This document shows, piece by piece, positions 7,232 to 12,177 of a DNA stretch of 17,815 nt (position 1 is the stretch's first letter; each line of letters begins with the position of its first letter). The notes under the pieces are model-generated. The model was given only the letters and a program-made list of their open reading frames with translations, had not been told where the DNA came from and ran no database searches. The translations under genes were made by a program, and so were the position numbers. Source of the DNA: an uncultured Eubacteriales bacterium (GTDB lineage: Bacteria > Bacillota > Clostridia > Oscillospirales > Oscillospiraceae); contig URPU01000048.1 of the NCBI GenBank assembly GCA_900549865.1, positions 1 through 17,815 on the forward strand, read 5' to 3'.

Positions 7232-7268
7232 TTCCCCCGGAGCCGTACTCCGGGGGAAAACATTTTTC
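7232..7268. terminator. Bidirectional terminator between tetR remnant and alcohol dehydrogenase
   Basis: TTCCCCCGGA (7232-7241) and TCCGGGGGAA (7249-7258) form a perfect 10-bp stem with a 7-nt loop, followed on + by AACATTTTT. It separates convergent genes. Confidence 0.8.
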
Positions 7269-7282
7269 GCCGCCCTCAACGG

Positions 7283-8389
7283 TTACAGAAAATTCCGCGT
7301 CAGTATCTCCTCCGCCGTGTACTCGTCAACGTCATAGGCCGTGTTGCCGAAGCTTCCGTTGCCTTTAAAGCGCGGCAGTGCCGCGGTTATCTCTTCCCGC
7401 GTCATGCGTATGTCAAGTGCCGGCATGACCGCGGCGTATATGCGCATGAACTCCTCCTGCCCGCAGCCGATGCGCGTGAAGAACTCCACCGTGTATTCGG
7501 GCATGTGTTCCGCCGCGCCGCTCAGCAGTGCCGGCATGAAAGCCGCGCTTGCAAAGCCGTGCGGGATGCCGAAGCGCTCCGTCAAAAGATAGCCCATCGT
7601 GTGCGGGAACACCGTGCCCGTCGTGTTTATGGCAAGCCCGCCCATGATGGACGCGGTGTAAAGAGCCTCCCGCCGGGCATAGCTCAGCTCCCCGGCGAAG
7701 CCCTGCGTCTCTGCGGCGTTTTTAAGGAACAGCCTTATCCCCTCCACGGCGAAAAGGCGCGAAAGCTCGTCCGCCTTGCGGGAGAAGTAGCTCTCCACGC
7801 AGTGCGCCAGCGCGTCTATCCCGGTCGTCGCCGTGACGCGCGGCGGCGCGGACATTGTGAAGCGCGCATCGCCGAAGGATATGGCGGCGTAAAGCCGCGG
7901 GTCGTGTATGCTGTGCTTGCGCCCGGATGAGTCCGTCAGCACCGCCACCTGCGTGACCTCGCTTCCCGTGCCGCTGGTCGTGCCCACAAGCACCACGGGC
8001 TTTGGCGCGTTCTGCCATATGCGGGAGTACAGCCCACTCTCGTCCATGTCCGGGTTTGCCGCCGCCGCGCCCGCAACCTTCGCCGCGTCAAGGGCGGAGC
8101 CGCCGCCAATGCCCACCACGAAATCCGCGCCGAACTCCGCGGCCATGCGCCCCGCCGCAAGGCATGATTCCACGGTCGGGTTCGGCGCAACGCCGGAATA
8201 GACCGCGTGCTCTATCCCGCCCGCGTCCAGCGCCTGCGTCACGGCGTCCAGCGCGCCGCTTCGTTTCGCGCCGCTGTGCCCCGTGACGATGAGGCAGCGC
8301 TTTCCAAGCCCCGCGAGGGCTTTTGCGTTTTTCCCGATGCACTCCGCCCCGGTGATGAGATGCACGGGCATCATAAGATCTATAGGCAT
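7283..8389 (-). CDS. Iron-containing alcohol dehydrogenase (group III)
   Basis: The 368-residue enzyme of the Fe-ADH family oxidises or reduces alcohols, aldehydes or related substrates with NAD(P)H in the cytoplasm. The nucleotide-binding motif is GIGGGSALDAAK (93-104), and SGTGSE lies at 139-144. The four metal ligands are all present: D192 (TGIDALAH), H196, H263 (FPHTMG) and H277 (GIPHG). The ATG at 8389 is chosen because a strong CGGAGGAC lies just upstream; the longer frame to 8425 has no RBS. The gene is divergent from the flavodoxin and shares with it the intergenic region holding the MerR-type operator. No clear minus-strand promoter is seen. Substrate cannot be assigned from sequence. 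Confidence 0.9.
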   Translation of the reverse strand: MPIDLMMPVHLITGAECIGKNAKALAGLGKRCLIVTGHSGAKRSGALDAVTQALDAGGIEHAVYSGVAPNPTVESCLAAGRMAAEFGADFVVGIGGGSALDAAKVAGAAAANPDMDESGLYSRIWQNAPKPVVLVGTTSGTGSEVTQVAVLTDSSGRKHSIHDPRLYAAISFGDARFTMSAPPRVTATTGIDALAHCVESYFSRKADELSRLFAVEGIRLFLKNAAETQGFAGELSYARREALYTASIMGGLAINTTGTVFPHTMGYLLTERFGIPHGFASAAFMPALLSGAAEHMPEYTVEFFTRIGCGQEEFMRIYAAVMPALDIRMTREEITAALPRFKGNGSFGNTAYDVDEYTAEEILTRNFL

Positions 8390-8402
8390 GTGTCCTCCGT
8401 TC

Positions 8403-8416
8403 GGCCGCGCGCGGCC
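8403..8416. repeat. Perfect GC palindrome in the dehydrogenase leader
   Basis: GGCCGCGCGCGGCC is self-complementary over 14 bp and lies 14 nt upstream of the alcohol dehydrogenase start. It could form a hairpin in the mRNA leader or a protein-binding site; nothing more can be said. Confidence 0.4.
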
Positions 8417-8444
8417 AATTAACAAAAAATTTTCAAAAGAATGC

Positions 8445-8475
8445 TTGACCTGAAGTGCCCTTCAGGTAATATTAT
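8445..8475 (+). promoter_or_regulatory. MerR-type promoter and operator of the flavodoxin gene
   Basis: TTGACC (8445-8450) and TATTAT (8470-8475) are 19 bp apart, two bases more than optimal. The spacer is filled by the dyad CCTGAA-GTGCCC-TTCAGG (8449-8466). Overlong spacers with a central palindrome are the hallmark of promoters activated by DNA distortion by MerR-family regulators. The same architecture recurs at 9699-9729. Transcription would start near 8482. Confidence 0.75.
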
Positions 8476-8560
8476 CATAGCATACGCGGCATCCCCCTGA
8501 CAAGAGGCCGCGCCGCGTCTGTAATGTCTGTTGTATCATAAAATATCGGAGGTAGGTAAA

Positions 8561-9040
8561 ATGAGTAAGAAACTGGTTGCATACTTTTCCCCGACCGGCA
8601 CCACGGCAAAGGCCGCGCAGGCCGTTGCTGACGCCGTTGGCGCTGATATGTTTGAAATAAAACCGGCAGTTCCGTATACCGCCGCAGACCTCGACTGGAT
8701 GGACAGCCGCTCCCGCAGCACGCTGGAGATGAAGGACGATTCATCCCGCCCGGCCATCGCCGAAAAATGCGCGTCTATGGCGGAGTATGACGTCGTGTAT
8801 CTTGGCTTCCCCATCTGGTGGTACGTCGCGCCGACGATAGTCAATGCGTTCCTCGAAAGCTATGACCTTTCCGGCAAGACCGTCGTCGTCTTTGCAACCT
8901 CCGGCACCAGCGGCATGGGCAAGACCCTGCAAAAGCTCGCCCCGAGCTGCCCCGGCGCAAAGCTCGTCGAGGGGAAGGTGTTCCACGGCAGCGGCAGCGC
9001 GGCCAAGGCCGTCGCATGGGCGAAGGAAGTCAAGCTCTGA
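8561..9040 (+). CDS. Flavodoxin
   Basis: The 159-residue flavodoxin-fold protein binds FMN and carries electrons or acts as an NAD(P)H-dependent reductase partner in the cytoplasm. The phosphate-binding loop is SPTGTTAKAA (10-19); the flavin-contacting loops are FPIWWYVAPT (about 85-94) and FATSGTSGMGKT (112-123). Length fits short-chain flavodoxins of anaerobes. The ATG at 8561 follows CGGAGGT at 8547-8553, and an in-frame ATG at 8531 has no RBS. It is a single-gene transcript with a MerR-type promoter and a strong terminator at 9075. The FMN reductase across the terminator has the same kind of promoter, so the two are probably co-induced, perhaps by electrophiles or oxidants (inference). 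Confidence 0.9.
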   Translation: MSKKLVAYFSPTGTTAKAAQAVADAVGADMFEIKPAVPYTAADLDWMDSRSRSTLEMKDDSSRPAIAEKCASMAEYDVVYLGFPIWWYVAPTIVNAFLESYDLSGKTVVVFATSGTSGMGKTLQKLAPSCPGAKLVEGKVFHGSGSAAKAVAWAKEVKL

Positions 9041-9074
9041 GCCGCGCGAAAAAATAAATACGGTAATAAGACCT

Positions 9075-9112
9075 CTCCGAGCCGCGGTGTATACCGCGGC
9101 CCGGAGTTTTTT
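9075..9112 (+). terminator. Rho-independent terminator of the flavodoxin gene
   Basis: CTCCG (9075-9079) pairs with CGGAG (9102-9106), and inside it GCCGCGGT (9081-9088) pairs with ACCGCGGC (9093-9100). Six Ts follow (9107-9112). On the minus strand the same hairpin may also end the FMN reductase transcript. Confidence 0.88.
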
Positions 9113-9124
9113 GTCCTGTCGCTG

Positions 9125-9667
9125 TCAGCCTATCGCCGCGCCAAGCGCACGCGCCTTTTCAAGCGCGGGATGCCCCGCGATGTCGCCCGGCTCCGACACG
9201 CCCCCGGCGAACACCTTCCCGGCAAAGCGGCACCTTTCATAGCACTCGACCCAGCCCTCAAAGCCGTGTACCGCGCGCTCATCCGTGTACGGCTCGTCCT
9301 CCGTGGCGCAGGAGAGGAAGTACGTCTCGCGGAATGCGTAGTCGCTGGGGAAGAGGGAATTCGCGCGGTCAAGCAGCGTCTTTAGCTGTCCGCTCATCTC
9401 GTAATAATAGATGGGCGTGGCAAAGGCGATGACGTCTGCGTTCTTCATCTTCTCCGTTATTTCCACGGCGTCGTCGGCAATGACGCAGCGGCCATGCTTC
9501 TGACAGGCGAGGCAGCCCCGGCAGAAGGCGATGCTTTTGCCCTTGAGGGAGACCGTCTCCACTCTGTTTCCCGCCGCGGCCGCGCCGTCGGCAAAGGCGG
9601 CGGCCAGCATGTCTGAATTGCTGTTTGCGCGCATACTTGCGCTGATAACAAGAACGTTTTTAGCCAT
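9125..9667 (-). CDS. NADPH-dependent FMN reductase / flavoprotein (NAD(P)H oxidoreductase)
   Basis: The 180-residue flavodoxin-like protein starts KNVLVISASMRANSNSDML, where SASMRANSNS (9-18) is the FMN phosphate loop of the NADPH-dependent FMN reductase family. A cysteine cluster C49-x2-C52-x2-C55-x5-C61 (CRGCLACQKHGRC) recalls iron-sulfur flavoproteins of anaerobes, whose close-spaced cysteines bind a 4Fe-4S cluster, and the loop TPIYYYEMSGQLKTLLDR contacts flavin. The ATG at 9667 is chosen because GGAGG lies about 9 nt upstream and because the P-loop then begins at the expected position. It is divergent from the beta-helix lipoprotein operon and has a MerR-type promoter. Confidence 0.88.
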   Translation of the reverse strand: MAKNVLVISASMRANSNSDMLAAAFADGAAAAGNRVETVSLKGKSIAFCRGCLACQKHGRCVIADDAVEITEKMKNADVIAFATPIYYYEMSGQLKTLLDRANSLFPSDYAFRETYFLSCATEDEPYTDERAVHGFEGWVECYERCRFAGKVFAGGVSEPGDIAGHPALEKARALGAAIG

Positions 9668-9698
9668 TTCAAAAACCTCCATTTTGCATTGCGTCAAT

Positions 9699-9729
9699 AT
9701 TATATAACCTGAAGCTTAGTTCAGGTCAA
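9699..9729 (-). promoter_or_regulatory. MerR-type promoter and operator of the FMN reductase gene
   Basis: On the minus strand TTGACC (9729-9724) and a perfect TATAAT (9704-9699) are 19 bp apart, with the dyad CCTGAA-CTAAGC-TTCAGG (9725-9708) in the spacer. The arms, the -35 overlap and the spacing are the same as at the flavodoxin gene (8445-8475); only the six central bases differ. Confidence 0.78.
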
Positions 9730-9779
9730 GTATGAAAGCGCCATTCAGCGCCGGTTTTAAATATTTCATGCCGATAACG

Positions 9780-9832
9780 GTTGACAAATGTAGTCTCTGA
9801 TGGTATATTGAACACAGACGACGGACGTAGTC
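9780..9832. promoter_or_regulatory. Two BlaI/MecI-like operator dyads around the promoter
   Basis: Site 1 (9780-9795), GTTGACAAATGTAGTC, overlaps the -35. Site 2 (9817-9832), GACGACGGACGTAGTC, lies at the transcription start. Both end in GTAGTC, and each agrees at 11 of 14 defined positions with an ideal dyad GACTACA-N2-TGTAGTC, which contains the TACA/TGTA core of known BlaI/MecI/CopY operators. Their centres are 37 bp apart. The placement is what a repressor encoded two genes downstream would use, but the left halves are degenerate. Confidence 0.45.
9781..9809 (+). promoter_or_regulatory. Promoter of the lipoprotein-blaI-blaR1 operon
   Basis: A consensus TTGACA (9781-9786) and TATATT (9804-9809) are 17 bp apart. 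Transcription would start near 9816 and give a leader of about 160 nt, ending in GGAGGT before the ATG at 9977. The leader is purine- and A-rich near its end and holds no recognised aptamer. Confidence 0.8.
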
Positions 9833-9976
9833 CGCCCTGCGGCGCAGAATTTTCCGCGAACTTTCAATATTCCTGAAACAGAAGCGCCGGAAAAGCCGTC
9901 CATATCTATAGGAACTATAAGAAAATATAGTAAAAGAAAACAAACAAAGAGACAAAAATTTTTGGAGGTATAAAGA

Positions 9977-11767
9977 ATGAAAAGATATTTGTGTTTCATG
10001 CTGGCCGCGGTGATGCTGCTCACGCTTGCGGCTTGCGGCGCGCCCGCCGCCCCGGTGATCGAGACCGCGCCGCCCGCCGCGGCGGATGCCGCTCCGGCTG
10101 AAAGCGGCGACGCGGGGGAGTTCACTCCCAACATAAGCTGTGCCAACACGGTCGAGGTCTCCACGGTGGATGAGTTCCTCGCCGCCATCGCGTCCGACAC
10201 GATGATAGTCCTTGCCGCAGGGAATTATGACCTTTCCACGGCCTCTGACTACGGCCGCGCGCCCGACGGCGCGCCGTATATCTGGACGGGCGTTTACGAC
10301 AGCGAGACAGAGAGCCTTGACACCGCGTTTGAGCTTGCGATATCCAACGTGGATAAGCTTGCCATCGTCGCGGCGCCGGACGCGAATGTCACCATCTCCG
10401 CCGTGCCGCGCTACGCAAACGTGCTCAGCTTCTATGACTGCGGCGGCATACTCCTGCGCGGCGTTACCGTCGGCCACACGGAGGAGCCGGGCGTATGCGC
10501 GGGCGGCGTGCTGATGCTCAACAACGTGCGCAATGCCGCCGTGCAGGGCTGCTACCTCTACGGCTGCGGCACCGTCGGCATTCAGGCGTATAACTGCCGC
10601 GGCGTCTCCGCCGCCGGCACGCATATATTCGACTGCTCAGAAAGCGCGGTCATGTCCAGCGGCTGCACCGACGTGCGCCTTGACGATTGCTCCATATACG
10701 ACTGCGGCCTCAGCGGCTACGCCGGTCTTTTCTCCGTTGACACGACGACGGGCTTTGCCGTGCTGAACTCCACTATCAGCAACTGCACCGGCGGCACGCT
10801 GCTCACGTCCGGGTATTCCCGCGGCGTGTGCATCCTCGGCTGCGCCGTGAACGGCAGCACCGCCTTTGATAACGCCCTCTTCGCCATAGCCAGCGGAGAG
10901 GTCACTGTTGACGACAGCAGCTTTGATGACGGGCTTTATTACCCCCTGCTCTATGCCGAGGGCTTCGAGGGCTGCGCGGTCACATCCGCCGGGGAAGAGA
11001 TAACCGCCGATATGCTTGTTTCCATGCAGCGTGCCGAGGCCGTTTATGACGGCCCCGACGGCTCCGTGCCGACGCCCGAGATCGCGCTTGACGCCTCCGT
11101 GAATGCGGAGGGGGAGCGGGTCGTGCACGTGAAAACGGTGGATGAGCTCCTTGCCGCCATCGCGCCGGACACCACCATCTATCTCGACTCCGACTTTTAC
11201 GACCTCTCCGCCGCGGCCGATTACGGCGGGGCCGGCGGGTACTGGTACGGCTGGCTCAATAATTACGACGGCCCCGGCCTTATAATTTCCGGTGTGGAAA
11301 ATCTCACTATCATAAGCGAAAACGGCGCGACCATCTCTGCCGTGCCGCGCTATGCCGACGTTATCCAGTTCTCCGGCTGCACGGGCATAACCCTCCACGG
11401 TGTCACTGCCGGGCATACGGAGGAGCCGGGCGAGTGCTCCGGCGGCGTGCTGAACTTCCAGCGCTGCAATGATATCCTCATCGACACCTGCCGTCTCTAC
11501 GGCTGCGGCATAGTGGGCGTCAGCGCGTCCGACTCGTCCTCTCTCACGGTCAAGGATACCGAGATATACGAGTGCAGCAATGCCGCCGTCACGCTCTGGT
11601 CCGTCAGCGGCGCGGTGTTTGACAACTGCAATATCTATAACTGCGGCACGCCAGAGCTCGTGCTCGCCGACAGCAGCACGACCTATAACGGCACGGCCCT
11701 CAAAAGCCTTGATTACTCGCTTGAAAACGGCGTTCCCGTTGAATACGTTTACCCCGGCATACATTAA
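9977..11767 (+). CDS. Lipoprotein with two tandem right-handed beta-helix-like units
   Basis: The 596-residue protein has a lipoprotein signal peptide (MKRYLCFMLAAVMLLTLAAC, lipidated C20) and an Ala/Pro-rich linker to about 50. Two homologous units follow: A (about 59-355) and B (about 383-575). Each begins with TVDEFLAAIA-D-T and a YDLS-A-DYG segment, then an APRYA-like block, GHTEEPG-C-GGVL and LYGCG-VG, and short repeats ending in Cys (IYDCG, IFDC) typical of parallel beta-helix rungs (pectate-lyase-like fold). No catalytic residues can be named. It would be anchored on the outer face of the membrane. It is the first gene of an operon with a BlaI-type repressor (29-nt gap) and a receptor carrying the same A-B units. 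Role unknown: glycan binding or a co-sensor are possible. Confidence 0.82.
   Translation: MKRYLCFMLAAVMLLTLAACGAPAAPVIETAPPAAADAAPAESGDAGEFTPNISCANTVEVSTVDEFLAAIASDTMIVLAAGNYDLSTASDYGRAPDGAPYIWTGVYDSETESLDTAFELAISNVDKLAIVAAPDANVTISAVPRYANVLSFYDCGGILLRGVTVGHTEEPGVCAGGVLMLNNVRNAAVQGCYLYGCGTVGIQAYNCRGVSAAGTHIFDCSESAVMSSGCTDVRLDDCSIYDCGLSGYAGLFSVDTTTGFAVLNSTISNCTGGTLLTSGYSRGVCILGCAVNGSTAFDNALFAIASGEVTVDDSSFDDGLYYPLLYAEGFEGCAVTSAGEEITADMLVSMQRAEAVYDGPDGSVPTPEIALDASVNAEGERVVHVKTVDELLAAIAPDTTIYLDSDFYDLSAAADYGGAGGYWYGWLNNYDGPGLIISGVENLTIISENGATISAVPRYADVIQFSGCTGITLHGVTAGHTEEPGECSGGVLNFQRCNDILIDTCRLYGCGIVGVSASDSSSLTVKDTEIYECSNAAVTLWSVSGAVFDNCNIYNCGTPELVLADSSTTYNGTALKSLDYSLENGVPVEYVYPGIH
10151..11041 (+). 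repeat. Beta-helix unit A of the lipoprotein
   Basis: This unit starts VSTVDEFLAAIASDT and includes ISAVPRYANVLSF, GHTEEPGVCAGGVL and LYGCGTVGIQA. It is homologous to the first unit of the receptor (13296-14159) and to unit B (11123-11701). It has an extra C-terminal third that unit B lacks. Confidence 0.75.
11123..11701 (+). repeat. Beta-helix unit B of the lipoprotein
   Basis: This unit starts VHVKTVDELLAAIAPDT and includes YDGPGLIISGVENLTIISE, GHTEEPGECSGGVLNF and NCGTPELVL. It is closest to the second receptor unit (14229-14813), closer than to its own unit A. Confidence 0.78.
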
Positions 11768-11796
11768 AATATAAGTATAAGCGGAGGTGCGGAAAA

Positions 11797-12177
11797 GTGG
11801 AAAATCTGGCGGAAAGGATAAGCGACAGCGAGCTTGAAGTGATGCGCGTGCTGTGGGATGCCGCGTGTGCGCTCCCCATCGGCGAGATCCGCCGCGCGCT
11901 TCAGGAAAAGCGCGGCTGGGAGGCCACGACCATCAAGACATTGGTGCAGCGCCTCGTCGGCAAGGGCGCGGTCGCGCAGGAAAAGCGCGGCGCGTTCTAT
12001 TACAGCCCGCTCGTCTCCGAAAAGGAGTATAACGACTGGGCAACGGAAAGGCTCATCCACCGGCTGTACCGCGGCAGTGCAAAAAGCCTTGTGGCCGCGC
12101 TCGTGCAGTCGGATGAGCTCAGCGAGACGGATATTGAGGAGCTTCGTGCGATGTTCCGGAAAGGCGGGGAAAAATGA
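11797..12177 (+). CDS. BlaI/MecI-family transcriptional repressor
   Basis: The 126-residue protein has the BlaI winged-helix fold: ISDSELEVMRVLWDA (8-22), IGEIRRALQ, WEATTIKTLVQRLVGKG (about 41-57) and a wing with AFYYSPLVSEKEY (66-78), then a C-terminal helical dimerisation region. BlaI proteins bind dyad operators as dimers and are inactivated by cleavage when the partner BlaR1 protease is activated. The GTG at 11797 follows GGAGGTG by about 9 nt. It overlaps the receptor gene by 4 nt (ATGA), so the two are translationally coupled. It shares the promoter at 9781 with the lipoprotein and should repress it and itself. The target operators are inferred, not shown. Confidence 0.93.
   Translation: MENLAERISDSELEVMRVLWDAACALPIGEIRRALQEKRGWEATTIKTLVQRLVGKGAVAQEKRGAFYYSPLVSEKEYNDWATERLIHRLYRGSAKSLVAALVQSDELSETDIEELRAMFRKGGEK

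Noticed and set aside
9816..9976. Riboswitch in the leader of the lipoprotein operon
   Set aside because: No conserved aptamer motif or attenuator hairpin was found; the GGACGTAGTCC symmetry is better read as part of an operator.
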